The position numbers were made by a program, and so were the translations under genes. The notes beneath the pieces are model-generated. The model saw only the letters and a list, made by a program, of their open reading frames with translations. It did not search any database and was not told the origin of the DNA. This document shows, in pieces, positions 42,809-51,595 of a DNA stretch of 64,000 nt (positions within the stretch are counted from its first letter, which is position 1; each line of letters starts with the position of its first letter). This DNA comes from Clostridiales bacterium (GTDB taxonomy: Bacteria > Bacillota > Clostridia > Lachnospirales > Lachnospiraceae): NCBI GenBank assembly GCA_018374355.1, contig JAHAFI010000001.1, positions 62,001-126,000 on the forward strand, in the 5' to 3' direction.

Positions 42809-43834
42809 ATGAGAAGCGCAGTTTTTTACGGAAAACATGATTTGAGAGTTGAGGAGCATGAGATGCCTGTTGTAGGACCAAAGGATGTACTGATTCAGGT
42901 GAAAGCGTGCGGAGTATGCGGTACGGATGTACATATTTATGAAGGGGATAAAGGTGCCGCAGATGTGACGCCTCCGACCATTCTGGGACATGAATTTTCA
43001 GGAGTAATCGCTCAGGTGGGAGAGGAAGTTACTGCTTATCATGTAGGGGACAGAGTATGTATTGACCCTAACTGTTACTGTGGAGGATGTGATCCCTGCA
43101 GAAACGGAGCAGCCCATTTCTGTGAGCATATGATTGGCTATGGAACTACCGTGGACGGCGGTTTTGCAGAGTATTGTGCGGTAAATGAGCGTCAGGTCTA
43201 TCTGCTGGGAGAGAACACTTCCTTTGAGCAGGGGGCTATGACGGAGCCTGTGGCATGCTGTCTTCATGGGCTGGATATGTGCGAGATCCAGCCGGGACAT
43301 CAGGTTGTGGTGATTGGCGGAGGCATGATCGGCCTTTTGATGCTGCAGCTTGCAAAGCTGGCAGGAGCATCCCGTGTGGCTCTTTTAGAGCCCGTGGAAG
43401 GAAAACGGAAAGTAGGAAAAGAGCTGGGCGCTGATATCTGTATCGACCCAATCCATCAGGATGCAAAAGCGGCTCTGAAGGAAGCTGGATTTACATGGGT
43501 GAATACTGTTATTGAGTGCGTGGGACGTCCTTCCACCATCGAACAGGCTATTGAAATTGCGGGAAATAAAGCTGTGGTTATGATGTTCGGACTGACAAAA
43601 CCGGATGAGACCATTTCTGTAAAACCATTTCAGGTATTTCAGAAGGAGCTGGTGCTGAAGGCCTCTTTTATTAACCCTTATACACAGAAACGGGCGCTGG
43701 ATCTGATTGATTCCGGACGTCTGGATGTGAGCAGTATGATTTATGAAGTCTGCGGTTTGGAGGAACTGGAAGATGTACTGTCCAAACCGGAAGTAAGAGC
43801 GAAAGGGAAGTTTATTATTTCCCCGGAAAAATAA
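42809..43834 (+). CDS. Zinc-dependent medium-chain alcohol/polyol dehydrogenase
   Basis: A 341-aa MDR dehydrogenase. The catalytic Zn site includes Cys in KACGVCGTDVHIYEGD and GHEFSG. The structural Zn lobe has Cys in NCYCGGCDPCRNGAAHFC. The NAD(P) Rossmann motif is VVVIGGGMIGLLMLQLAKLAGA (near residue 165-185). The type resembles sorbitol/threonine dehydrogenase-like enzymes and would oxidise a secondary sugar alcohol. SD TTATGGAGGAC precedes ATG 42809. It is in one operon with the URO-D-like gene and is opposite a ROK repressor, so a carbohydrate role is likely but the substrate is unknown. Confidence 0.9.
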   Translation: MRSAVFYGKHDLRVEEHEMPVVGPKDVLIQVKACGVCGTDVHIYEGDKGAADVTPPTILGHEFSGVIAQVGEEVTAYHVGDRVCIDPNCYCGGCDPCRNGAAHFCEHMIGYGTTVDGGFAEYCAVNERQVYLLGENTSFEQGAMTEPVACCLHGLDMCEIQPGHQVVVIGGGMIGLLMLQLAKLAGASRVALLEPVEGKRKVGKELGADICIDPIHQDAKAALKEAGFTWVNTVIECVGRPSTIEQAIEIAGNKAVVMMFGLTKPDETISVKPFQVFQKELVLKASFINPYTQKRALDLIDSGRLDVSSMIYEVCGLEELEDVLSKPEVRAKGKFIISPEK

Positions 43835-43851
43835 AAGGAGAATGGGACAAC

Positions 43852-44862
43852 ATGAATGCAAGAGAAAGAGTAAATGATATTTTCCGACATAAAAATAACG
43901 CAGGAAGTGCGATGTGGACAGGACATCCCAACGATGCTACCGTTCCGATTTATGCGCAGAAATGGGGAATCGAGCCCACCAGAGAGGCAATCTTTAACTA
44001 CCTGAACGATGACTGCCGCTGGATCAGTGCAGATGCAGGATACCTTCATCCGGAAGGATTGGCAGCCATCGATCCGGGATATCGCACGGAGCGTAAAACG
44101 TTGAGCAGCGGCGGTTTTTTCGCTGATGCGGAGACGGTCAAAGAGGTGGATGCTTATCCGTGGCCGGATGTGAAACACTGTGACTTTACGGAAGTCTATA
44201 AACAGATTGACCAATTTTCCGACAAAATGGTGTTTACCGGGCTTTGGAGCTGCTTTTTCCATCAGGTAGCCGACTTTTTCGGAATGGAAAACTATTTCAT
44301 CAAGATGTATGAATGTCCGGAAGTGGTGGAAGCTGTTACGGAGAGAGTCGTGGATTACTATGTAGCGGCCAATGAAAAGTTTTTTGCAGGTCTGGGAGAC
44401 CGGGCAGATGTGATGTTTTTCGGAAATGATTTCGGAACCCAGTTGGATCTTTTCATCTCACCGGAATTGTTCCGCAAGTTCGTGCTTCCTTCCTTCAAAC
44501 GGCTGATTGCGGTTGGGAAGAAATACAATAAGCTGATCATGCTCCATTCCTGCGGTTCTATCTACAGAATCATTCCGGATCTCATCGATGCGGGTGTGGA
44601 TATTCTCCATCCGATTCAGGCACAGGCGGCAGGGATGAGCGCAAAAGATTTGGCTCAGTATAAAAACGATCTGGCCTTTGTGGGAGGAATTGATGCGCAG
44701 TCCTTCTTTGTAAATGCGACACCGCAGGAGATTAAGGATGAGGTACACCGGGTACGGGATATTCTGGGCCCGAGCATTGTAATCTCACCCAGTCATGAAG
44801 AGATTCTGCCGAATGTTCCGGCTGAGAATATTTTTGCCATGGCAGAAGCGGCAAGAGACTAA
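43852..44862 (+). CDS. URO-D/MtaA-like methyltransferase-type protein
   Basis: A 336-aa protein of the uroporphyrinogen decarboxylase superfamily. The motif LIMLHSCGSIYRIIPDLIDAGVDILHPIQ (H-x-C zinc-binding signature, near residue 230) is the hallmark of the MtaA/CmuA-like cobalamin methyltransferase branch rather than of HemE, and so is GNDFGTQ. The gene follows the dehydrogenase by 17 bases. In gut Firmicutes such members sit in catabolic gene sets with unclear substrates. A second paralogue lies at 49337. Methyl transfer is inferred from the family, not shown. Confidence 0.85.
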   Translation: MNARERVNDIFRHKNNAGSAMWTGHPNDATVPIYAQKWGIEPTREAIFNYLNDDCRWISADAGYLHPEGLAAIDPGYRTERKTLSSGGFFADAETVKEVDAYPWPDVKHCDFTEVYKQIDQFSDKMVFTGLWSCFFHQVADFFGMENYFIKMYECPEVVEAVTERVVDYYVAANEKFFAGLGDRADVMFFGNDFGTQLDLFISPELFRKFVLPSFKRLIAVGKKYNKLIMLHSCGSIYRIIPDLIDAGVDILHPIQAQAAGMSAKDLAQYKNDLAFVGGIDAQSFFVNATPQEIKDEVHRVRDILGPSIVISPSHEEILPNVPAENIFAMAEAARD

Positions 44863-44874
44863 AGTGAATATCAT

Positions 44875-44920
44875 AAAAAGAGAAGTCCGACAGCCCGGTG
44901 GCTGGGGACTTCTCTTTTTC
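44875..44920. terminator. Bidirectional terminator between the URO-D-like and GH4 genes
   Basis: AAAAAGAGAAGTCC pairs with GGGGACTTCTCTTTTT around a GC-rich loop, with T on the plus side and A on the other. Confidence 0.85.
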
Positions 44921-44955
44921 GATTTGGGTGCGTTTTGGAAGGAAATAGAAATAAA

Positions 44956-46419
44956 TTATACAGTGATTTTTCGTGCTTCATGCTCTGCCGCTACTTCCGC
45001 AGCAGTTTTCTCCCGAAGCCTTGCAGCCCCGTGATAATCTTTGGCAGGAATCAGATTTCCCTTTGCCAGATTTTCCTTCGCCTGAGCGATGGCTTCGGTG
45101 TACTGAGGCAGCCACTGTTCCTGTGCTATCAGCATTTCATCGATCATTTGCCAGATTTCAGGAGGATTGCACACAGCTCCCGTGAGCGGGTCCATCATGG
45201 CGGCCTGTTTTAAGAGAGAAACATCTCCGTGAACAGCCGCTTCCACAGCCAGCTTCTGAACCCAGATGGACTGGGAACATACAGCAGCACAGCCCAGAGG
45301 CAGATCGCCGATTTTCGGAACGTTGATTCCGTTTCCATCCACATAGCAGGGAACTTCAACTACGGATTCTGCGGGAAGGTTTGTGATACAGCCTTCGTTC
45401 ATGATATTAAAGTGTCCCCGGTAGGTTCTTCCTGTTTCCAGCGCTTCCATGATATAGGAACAGTGTTCCTTTCCTCTTTCAGAACCATCCAGCTTTTTCG
45501 GAGGCTCTGCCAAAATCTTGGGATAATCGGTTTCAAACCAGTTCCGCTCTTCTCTGGTCACCCTTAAATATCCTCCGGTTTCCCCGTTAATCCAGTTGTC
45601 CAGATTGATCCAGTTGATGATCTCCTCCGGTCTTTTTCTGTACCATGACACGTATTCCGATAAATGGCCGTTAGATTCCGTAGAATAGTATCCGAAACGT
45701 TTGAGTATATCGATTCGAACCTTCTCCTCGTCACGGAATTTTTCGTGGGCTTCAAAACCGGGGAGAATTTTCGGCAGCATATCTTCGCCGTTATGTTTTA
45801 CGGAAATATACCATGTCTGATGGTTGATGCCGGCGCAGACAATATCCAGTTCTTCTCTTGGAATGCCCAGAACTTCGGCAATCTGCATTTCCCCGTGGAT
45901 CTCACCGTGGCACAGACCGATGGTTCTGACTTTGCCGTACTTGTTGCAGGCCCAAGTTGCCATGGCGTTGGGATTGGAATAATTCAGCATAATGGCTCCC
46001 GGTTCGGCCACCTCACGGATATCCTTACAGAACTCCAGCATTTCAGCAATCACACGCTGTCCGTACATGATTCCTCCGGTACATAAGGTATCCCCTACGC
46101 ACTGATCTACGCCGTATTTCAGCGGGATTTCAATATCCGTCTCAAATGCTTCCAGACCGCCGATGCGGACGCAGTTGATAATGTAGCGGGCATCCCGGAA
46201 GGCTTCTCTCCGGTCGGTAGTTGCCTGAATGGTGATGGGAATATTATTGGCATTCAGATCCTTTTGGCACAGCGCTCTTGTTTTCTCCAGATTGTCCTCA
46301 TTGATGTCGGTGAACGCAATCCGGATATCGTGAAACTCGGGAACAGACAGAATATCTGTAAAAAGTGTGCGGGCAAAGACGAGACTTCCCGCGCCGATAA
46401 ATGCTATTTTAAAACTCAT
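44956..46419 (-). CDS. GH4 alpha-glucosidase/alpha-galactosidase
   Basis: A 487-aa family 4 glycosidase using NAD+ and a divalent metal. The N-terminal Rossmann fold is KIAFIGAGSLVFARTLFTDIL. The sugar-site motifs are LNYSNPNAMATWA and GLCHGEIHGE, with the metal-binding Cys, and AGINHQTWYISVK with the metal-binding His. The C-terminal substrate region is canonical. The family hydrolyses alpha-galactosides or alpha-glucosides, and melA-type is likely. The start at 46419 follows GAGGAGGATTTC. The AraC-type gene at 46577 is divergent and probably regulates it. Confidence 0.92.
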   Translation of the reverse strand: MSFKIAFIGAGSLVFARTLFTDILSVPEFHDIRIAFTDINEDNLEKTRALCQKDLNANNIPITIQATTDRREAFRDARYIINCVRIGGLEAFETDIEIPLKYGVDQCVGDTLCTGGIMYGQRVIAEMLEFCKDIREVAEPGAIMLNYSNPNAMATWACNKYGKVRTIGLCHGEIHGEMQIAEVLGIPREELDIVCAGINHQTWYISVKHNGEDMLPKILPGFEAHEKFRDEEKVRIDILKRFGYYSTESNGHLSEYVSWYRKRPEEIINWINLDNWINGETGGYLRVTREERNWFETDYPKILAEPPKKLDGSERGKEHCSYIMEALETGRTYRGHFNIMNEGCITNLPAESVVEVPCYVDGNGINVPKIGDLPLGCAAVCSQSIWVQKLAVEAAVHGDVSLLKQAAMMDPLTGAVCNPPEIWQMIDEMLIAQEQWLPQYTEAIAQAKENLAKGNLIPAKDYHGAARLREKTAAEVAAEHEARKITV

Positions 46420-46461
46420 AATGAAATCCTCCTCAAGTGAATTAGTGAACTGATGTAACTG

Positions 46462-46467
46462 ATTATA
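46462..46467 (-). promoter_or_regulatory. Possible -10 box for the GH4 gene
   Basis: A perfect TATAAT is read on the minus strand 43 bases upstream of the GH4 start. A good -35 at the right distance is not obvious; an AraC-type activator would fit such a promoter. Confidence 0.35.
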
Positions 46468-46576
46468 TAACAGATGGTACGGGGATGTGGAAACTATTAG
46501 GATGCAATTTGCAAAATGCAAGATATTGCCGTATTTACTTTTGGGTGATACACTGGAAAAAAGTGAGGGATTGATT

Positions 46577-47500
46577 ATGTATAGTATATTTCAGGAAAAG
46601 AATTCATTTGCCGCGGTTACGGCTTTTTATGCGGTATCGCTCTCGGAATTTCATATGTCGGCACATTCCCATGACAGTTGTGAAATTATGTATGTGACCG
46701 ATGGAAGCTGTAAAATCTGGTGTGAGCAGGAGGAAATGACACTGCTGAAAAATCAGTTTATTTTTATTGACGCAAAGGTGCCTCATCGGCTGTTTATTGA
46801 ACCGGGGCGTCCCTGCGGGATTTTAAATATTGAATTTCTGTGCGGAGAAAAGGAAACGCCGGCAGATTTGGGGATTTTGCGAAAAAACAGTCCGGATTTT
46901 CGAGGGTTCAGCCAAAATGCCGTCTCTTACGTGAGGGGAAATGATCTGAGAAGCTTCGGGTATTCCCTGAAGGATTTGATTTCGTATCTTCAGAAGGAGT
47001 CCGATGCAGAGGATTATCTGTTTAATCTGCTGTTTCAGCGGATGCTTTTGGAGCTTTCTTACTGTGTGAAGCAGAATAAAAAGTCGAGGGGGATTGCCTA
47101 TCTGAAAAAGGCCTGCGGGTATATAGAAGAACATCTGCTTTCGGATATGAAGATTCCTGAGATTGCGGAATATACGGGGATTAATAAGTCTTATCTGCAG
47201 CAGTTGTTTTCGGGATTTCTTCACTGTACGATTACGGAATATATCAACCGTAAGCGGATGGAGCAGGCAGAATTTCTGCTGACCAACAGTACCATGAGCG
47301 TTACGGATATTGCTTTTTCAACAGGTTATAACAGCAGGCAGCATTTTGGGCATACCTTTGAAAAGTATTATGGGATGTGTCCGAAAAAATACCGGAAGCT
47401 GCATATGCGTACGCTGGTGCCGGATACGAAGGAGAATCAGTATGTGTTGGAAAATGGGTGTAGGGTGGAGTGTCTGCAGTTGGGGAAGAGGGAAGAATAA
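46577..47500 (+). CDS. AraC-family transcriptional regulator
   Basis: A 307-aa regulator. The N-terminal cupin sensor has HDSCEIMYVTDGSCKIWC and the C-terminus has two HTH motifs: DMKIPEIAEYTGINKSYLQQLFSGFLHCTITEYINRKRMEQ and SVTDIAFSTGYNSRQHFGHTFEKYYGMCPKKYRK, the AraC signature. ATG 46577 follows GTGAGGGATTG and fits the cupin start; the frame is open 90 bases further. It is divergent from the GH4 gene, so it is the probable activator for sugar uptake or cleavage. No transporter gene lies beside it. Confidence 0.9.
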   Translation: MYSIFQEKNSFAAVTAFYAVSLSEFHMSAHSHDSCEIMYVTDGSCKIWCEQEEMTLLKNQFIFIDAKVPHRLFIEPGRPCGILNIEFLCGEKETPADLGILRKNSPDFRGFSQNAVSYVRGNDLRSFGYSLKDLISYLQKESDAEDYLFNLLFQRMLLELSYCVKQNKKSRGIAYLKKACGYIEEHLLSDMKIPEIAEYTGINKSYLQQLFSGFLHCTITEYINRKRMEQAEFLLTNSTMSVTDIAFSTGYNSRQHFGHTFEKYYGMCPKKYRKLHMRTLVPDTKENQYVLENGCRVECLQLGKREE

Positions 47501-47505
47501 GTGAA

Positions 47506-47548
47506 ATATAACATAAATATTTACAATTAAACATTAAAATGTTATATT
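47506..47548 (+). promoter_or_regulatory. Promoter and inverted-repeat operators of the AbiE-like module
   Basis: TTTACA (47520-47525), 17 bases, TATATT (47543-47548). Two nested palindromes surround it. ATATAACAT (47506-47514) and ATGTTATAT (47539-47547) are perfect 9-bp arms enclosing the -35 and spacer. AACATTAAAATGTT (47530-47543) fills the spacer. This layout suits negative autoregulation by the winged-helix protein encoded just downstream, as in AbiEi systems. The sites are seen in the sequence; the regulator assignment is inferred. Confidence 0.65.
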
Positions 47549-47567
47549 GCGAAAAGAGGTGATGAAA

Positions 47568-48542
47568 ATGACGGGAGTTTTGGATTATTTAAAGCAAATG
47601 ATAGATGATGAGGCAACACTGGAAGAATGGGATGCCAAACAATATTTGAATTTGCATTTGGCAGGAAGTTATATGTATTACAGGGTTACGGTACTTGCAG
47701 AAACATTTTTGCTTATTAAGCCGGTGGAAGAACAGACGATTCAGAAAATGAAAACACATATATTCAGAATCAAAGAAAAAACAGGCTATGAGGCTGCGGT
47801 GTTAGTGGAGCAGGGGACTCCGTATCGTGTAAAAAAAATGTTGGAGGAGAGAATTGCATTTCTGACAGAAGACAGACAGATGTATCTTCCATTTCTGGCA
47901 TTGCATATAAGGAAAACACAGGAAAAAAGAGCGGAGGCTGAGAACAAAGAACAGTTTACAGCAGCAACGCAAATGGTTTTTCTGGCACTTTTATATGCCC
48001 GGCAGACGGAATTTTGTACGGAAGAATTGGTAAATGATTTAAAACTATCCACAATGACTATATTAAGAGCGGCTGATGAATTAAAAAAAATCGGAATAGT
48101 GAAATGTGATATTGGAGGAAAAACCGGAAGGAAAAAAGTATTTCGACCGATTGAAAAAAAAGAGTATTATCGAATTGGCAAAGAATATCTGATAAATCCG
48201 GTAAAAAAGAGTTTTTATGTGAGTCATATACCAAATGAAGTGAACGCGTATAAGGGCGGCCTGACTGCATTAGCCGAACAAACGCTGTTGGGTGAGCCGG
48301 GAAACGAAACTTATGCGGTCTATGGAAAAATATCGGAGCTGGAAAAATATCAGGTGACAAAAATCCAAGCATTGACGGAGGGTATGCCGGAAATTCAGTT
48401 AATGCAATACGATATTGGGAGATTAACGGAAAACCAATATATCGATCCCATAACATTGAATTTAAGTTTGAAAGAAAAAGATGACAGGACAGAAATAGCA
48501 ATAGATGAACTGATGAGAGGTATAGAATGGTACGGGGAGTAG
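47568..48542 (+). CDS. Winged-helix protein of an AbiE-like module, probable antitoxin
   Basis: A 324-aa protein. An N-terminal ~130-residue region has no recognised fold. A winged helix follows (TQMVFLALLYARQTEFCTEELVNDLKLSTMTILRAADELKKIGIV, near residues 135-180, with a basic wing KTGRKKVF). The C-terminal domain YVSHIPNEVNAYKGGLTALAEQTLLGEPGNETYAVYG recalls AbiEi-type antitoxins. The start at 47568 follows AGAGGTG; upstream TTG or ATG starts are also possible. The next gene encodes a nucleotidyltransferase and overlaps it by 16 bases. It is more AT-rich than neighbours, a sign of transfer. The antitoxin role is an inference. Confidence 0.7.
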   Translation: MTGVLDYLKQMIDDEATLEEWDAKQYLNLHLAGSYMYYRVTVLAETFLLIKPVEEQTIQKMKTHIFRIKEKTGYEAAVLVEQGTPYRVKKMLEERIAFLTEDRQMYLPFLALHIRKTQEKRAEAENKEQFTAATQMVFLALLYARQTEFCTEELVNDLKLSTMTILRAADELKKIGIVKCDIGGKTGRKKVFRPIEKKEYYRIGKEYLINPVKKSFYVSHIPNEVNAYKGGLTALAEQTLLGEPGNETYAVYGKISELEKYQVTKIQALTEGMPEIQLMQYDIGRLTENQYIDPITLNLSLKEKDDRTEIAIDELMRGIEWYGE

Positions 48543-49279
48543 AAAAATTCAAAGACTATTTTAAAGAATACGCAGGGCAGTATGTATTTATTGGTGGTGC
48601 GGCCTGTGATATTCTTCTGGGAAATATGGGGGAAGACTTCAGAGCAACGAAAGATTTGGATATCGTATTGATAATTGAGGCTCTGAATGAAAGGTTTATC
48701 AGTACTTTTATTTCATTTGTAGAAGCGGGAGGTTATGAACACATTGACAAGGGGACAGGAGAAAATCAATTTTTCCGTTTTTCTAAACCAAAGGATCCGA
48801 CGTTTCCTCATATGATTGAGCTGTTCAGCAAAAAACCGGAATATCTGGGAAATGCTATGAAGCGATTAGGCCCAATATATATTAGTGATGAGGTTGTGAG
48901 TTTGTCTGCAATACTTTTAGATGATGAATATTATGAACTTCTTAGAACGGGAGTAACCGTTATTGACGAAATATCTGTGTTAGATTTGAAGCATATTATT
49001 TTATTTAAAATGAAAGCGTGGCTGGATTTGACGAATAGGAAGAATACAGGGGAGCGGATTGACAGCAAGGATATAAGAAAGCACAAAAATGATATCTTCC
49101 GTTTGGCAGGAAATCTTGACAGAGATGATAGAATATTTATTTCGGGTCAGATCAGGAAAGATGTGGAAAAATTTATAGAAAGTGTAAAAAATGATTCAGT
49201 AGATTTGAAAAATCTTGGAATCAGAAATGCAACGTATAGTGAACTGCTGGGAATGATAGCGGAGTGTTATGGTCTATAA
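48527..49279 (+). CDS. AbiEii-like nucleotidyltransferase, probable toxin
   Basis: A 250-aa protein. The nucleotidyltransferase start is FIGGAACDILLG then RATKDLDIVL (residues 21-48), the GG and D-x-D motif of the AbiEii/AbiGii fold. A later stretch LKHIILFKMKAWLDLTNRK and KDIRKHKNDIFRLAGNL fits the family pattern K..A....KD..D. Family members of known type IV toxin-antitoxin systems nucleotidylate tRNA or other targets and stop growth on phage attack. SD GAGAGGTATAG lies inside the end of the first gene, with 16 bases of overlap, so the two are coupled. The toxin role is inferred from family and context. Confidence 0.75.
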   Translation: MVRGVEKFKDYFKEYAGQYVFIGGAACDILLGNMGEDFRATKDLDIVLIIEALNERFISTFISFVEAGGYEHIDKGTGENQFFRFSKPKDPTFPHMIELFSKKPEYLGNAMKRLGPIYISDEVVSLSAILLDDEYYELLRTGVTVIDEISVLDLKHIILFKMKAWLDLTNRKNTGERIDSKDIRKHKNDIFRLAGNLDRDDRIFISGQIRKDVEKFIESVKNDSVDLKNLGIRNATYSELLGMIAECYGL

Positions 49280-49282
49280 GGT

Positions 49283-49323
49283 GCAGGCCGGGAGGGAGCG
49301 TCTAAAACCTTCTCCCGGCCTGC
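49283..49323. terminator. Strong GC hairpin between the AbiE-like module and the URO-D gene
   Basis: GCAGGCCGGGAG pairs exactly with CTCCCGGCCTGC around a 17-base loop, at the end of convergent genes. No long T run follows on either side, so termination is likely but not certain. Confidence 0.55.
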
Positions 49324-49336
49324 TGATTTAGGGGGA

Positions 49337-50389
49337 TTATTCCCCCCGATATTCCCGAACAAGCTCAATCATATTCAGATAACTCTCTGTAGGCACATAA
49401 TCCGGTATGGAATTTCCGGTTCCCAGAGCAATTCCGCCGTGATTTTCACATTTCCGTATTACATCAAAGATGTATTCCTTCAATTCTTCTTTGGAAGAAT
49501 AGCAAACCACATCCACATCAAATCCGCCGAAGTTTCCGATGGTGTCACCATATTTTTCTGCCCATACGGGAAAAGGTGCAATCTGGTCTTCATTGGAATG
49601 TTTTGCATTGATTCCAACGATTTGGATCAGATCGTCCATCAGGTGAAAGATATTTCCGCAGGAGTGAAGCAGGAAAGGTTTCTGATAGCTGTGTACCAGA
49701 TCAACGGTTTTTTTGTACCATGGAAAAATATGTTCCCGAATATCAGCAGTGGATAAAAGACTGTTGCTCTTATACCCTAAGTCATCTCCGAAGCGCAGGA
49801 CACAGTAGATATCGCCGAATTCCTGCATAAAACGCCTCCAGATTTTTTGATGGACTTCGCCCACTTTTTTGAACAGATCTCTATAGAGCTCCTCATCGTC
49901 TGCACCGATATAGCACAATCCCTGAAAACTGGTCAGTTCCTGAACGCATTCAAAGATTCCGTTTCCTACGCCGCCGATGGCTTTCATTCCTTCCGGCATC
50001 CGTTTTCTCAGAGCGCGGAAATATTTGGAGTTCTGCTTGAAATATAATTCCGGTAGCTCTTCCCATGGATAACGTTCAAAATCCTCACGGGTTTTGATGA
50101 CCGGATCTACCCGGCTGTCACCCAGCGCGCCGCTGCCCGGCATAATCTGACCGATACAGGCCTCAAAGGTTACTACATCGTATCCGCTTTTTTGAAAAAA
50201 ATCACTGTAGACGGAAAAAAATTCTTCGATATCGGCTTCATCACCGGAAAAAAGCGCTTCCAGATCCGTTCCCATGATTTCACTGATTTTTTTGAAGGAA
50301 ACATTGTGCTCGTATAATGGGAGACGGCGGGGAGTCCGGTTCCATGCGGCATCCAAGATGTTTCGGTAGTCCGGTTGAAAAGTTTTCAT
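49337..50389 (-). CDS. URO-D/MtaA-like protein, second paralogue
   Basis: A 350-aa URO-D superfamily protein with FLLHSCGNIFHLMDDLIQIVGINAKHSNEDQIAPF, the H-x-C zinc signature of the methyltransferase-type branch, and FGDDLGYKSN. It belongs to the same superfamily as the 43852 gene but is clearly diverged, so it is not a recent duplicate. The start at 50389 follows AGAAGGGAATC. It is unclear whether it takes part in the dehydrogenase/GH4 sugar region. A methyl or C1-transfer role is inferred only from the family. Confidence 0.82.
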   Translation of the reverse strand: MKTFQPDYRNILDAAWNRTPRRLPLYEHNVSFKKISEIMGTDLEALFSGDEADIEEFFSVYSDFFQKSGYDVVTFEACIGQIMPGSGALGDSRVDPVIKTREDFERYPWEELPELYFKQNSKYFRALRKRMPEGMKAIGGVGNGIFECVQELTSFQGLCYIGADDEELYRDLFKKVGEVHQKIWRRFMQEFGDIYCVLRFGDDLGYKSNSLLSTADIREHIFPWYKKTVDLVHSYQKPFLLHSCGNIFHLMDDLIQIVGINAKHSNEDQIAPFPVWAEKYGDTIGNFGGFDVDVVCYSSKEELKEYIFDVIRKCENHGGIALGTGNSIPDYVPTESYLNMIELVREYRGE

Positions 50390-50440
50390 GTTGATTCCCT
50401 TCTTTCTGTAAAAAATGATTGACTTTCTGTTTTTGGAGCA

Positions 50441-50532
50441 GGGGACATCCATTATAGATACCGCAATGGAACTCCATTTCGATATCGGTAATTATTTTTC
50501 TGTAGTATTTAAAAGTATACTACGATGTCCCC
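50441..50532. repeat. Inverted repeats GGGGACATC ... GATGTCCCC with inner GTAGTAT/ATACTAC
   Basis: GGGGACATC (50441-50449) and GATGTCCCC (50524-50532) are perfect 9-bp inverted repeats 92 bases apart. An inner palindrome GTAGTAT (50502-50508) and ATACTAC (50517-50523) touches the right arm. The region separates the start of the URO-D gene from the end of the threonine aldolase gene. It could be a degenerate mobile repeat or a regulatory hairpin. A minus-strand TATAAT (50451-50456) lies inside. Confidence 0.5.
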
Positions 50533-50569
50533 GTCCCGGTATTTACAAAGTTTGTCGTAACTTGAAAAA

Positions 50570-51595
50570 TCAGAGCCAGTGCTTCAAATCGCATAAAAAT
50601 GCATCAACATCTTCTTTCTTCGTAGCCCATGAAGTAACGAACCGGATGCTCGTATGCGCCGCATCGACTTTTCTCCAGAAGGAAGTTTGATATTTGCTGT
50701 TAATTTTTTCTACCAGAGCGTCCGGCAGGATCGGAAACAACTGATTGGTGGGAGAGTCGGAATCACAGGAGAATCCGGCATCGGCAAAGGCCTTGCGGAT
50801 CGGATCCATCATTTCATTTGCGTGACGTCCCATTTCAAAGTAAAGTCCGTCCTCCAGAAGGGTTTGAAATTGAACGCCCAAAAGCCAGCCCTTTGCGGTC
50901 ATGGCGCCGTGCTGCTTGATGTTGAAACGGAATTTTTCCTTCAGACGGTCATTGGTGATGACCAGAGCTTCCCCGAAAAGAGCTCCAACCTTCGTACCTC
51001 CGATATAAAAAGCATCGGTAAGGCGGGCCAGATCGGAAAGAGCCAGATGGGTTTCTTTTACAGCCAGAGCCATTGCCAGCCGGGCTCCGTCAAGAAACAG
51101 AAGCAGTCCCTGTCTGCGGCAGTAGGAAGAAAGGTTTTCCAGTTCTTCTTTGGTGTATACACTTCCAAGTTCCGTAGGGTTGGAGATGTAGACCATGGCC
51201 GGGTCTACCATATGCTCGTCGCTGTGCTGGTCGAGAACGGGCTGAATCAGCTCGGGAGTCAGCTTGCTGTCCTCAGTAAAAACTTCAATCACTTTATGTC
51301 CGGTAGCTTCAATTGCTCCGGTTTCATGGACATTGATATGTCCGGTGGAGGCAGAAATCACAGCCTGATAGGGACGCAGGGCATGGGAAATCAGGGTCAG
51401 ATTGGTGATGGTTCCACCCGGAAGGAAATGCACATCGGCAGAAGGGGCCTGTGCCAGTTCGCGGATAAGGTCTGCCGCCTGTGTGCAGTAGGAATCCATT
51501 CCGTAGCCGGGGTTCTGTTCCAGTCCCATGGCTGTCAGTTTTTCCAGAATCTTAGGGTGGGCACATTCACTGTAATCGTTTAAAAAACTGTACAT
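50570..51595 (-). CDS. ltaE: Low-specificity L-threonine aldolase
   Basis: A 341-aa PLP enzyme splitting threonine or allo-threonine to glycine and acetaldehyde. The PLP lysine is in DAFYIGGTKVGALFGEAL. The aldolase-specific substrate region HFLPGGTITNLTLISHAL and SASTGHINVHETGAIEATGHKV and the GARLAMAL site are present. The start at 51595 follows AAAGGAGTAACG; in-frame codons to 51622 are less likely. Length is standard. Single gene. Confidence 0.92.
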   Translation of the reverse strand: MYSFLNDYSECAHPKILEKLTAMGLEQNPGYGMDSYCTQAADLIRELAQAPSADVHFLPGGTITNLTLISHALRPYQAVISASTGHINVHETGAIEATGHKVIEVFTEDSKLTPELIQPVLDQHSDEHMVDPAMVYISNPTELGSVYTKEELENLSSYCRRQGLLLFLDGARLAMALAVKETHLALSDLARLTDAFYIGGTKVGALFGEALVITNDRLKEKFRFNIKQHGAMTAKGWLLGVQFQTLLEDGLYFEMGRHANEMMDPIRKAFADAGFSCDSDSPTNQLFPILPDALVEKINSKYQTSFWRKVDAAHTSIRFVTSWATKKEDVDAFLCDLKHWL

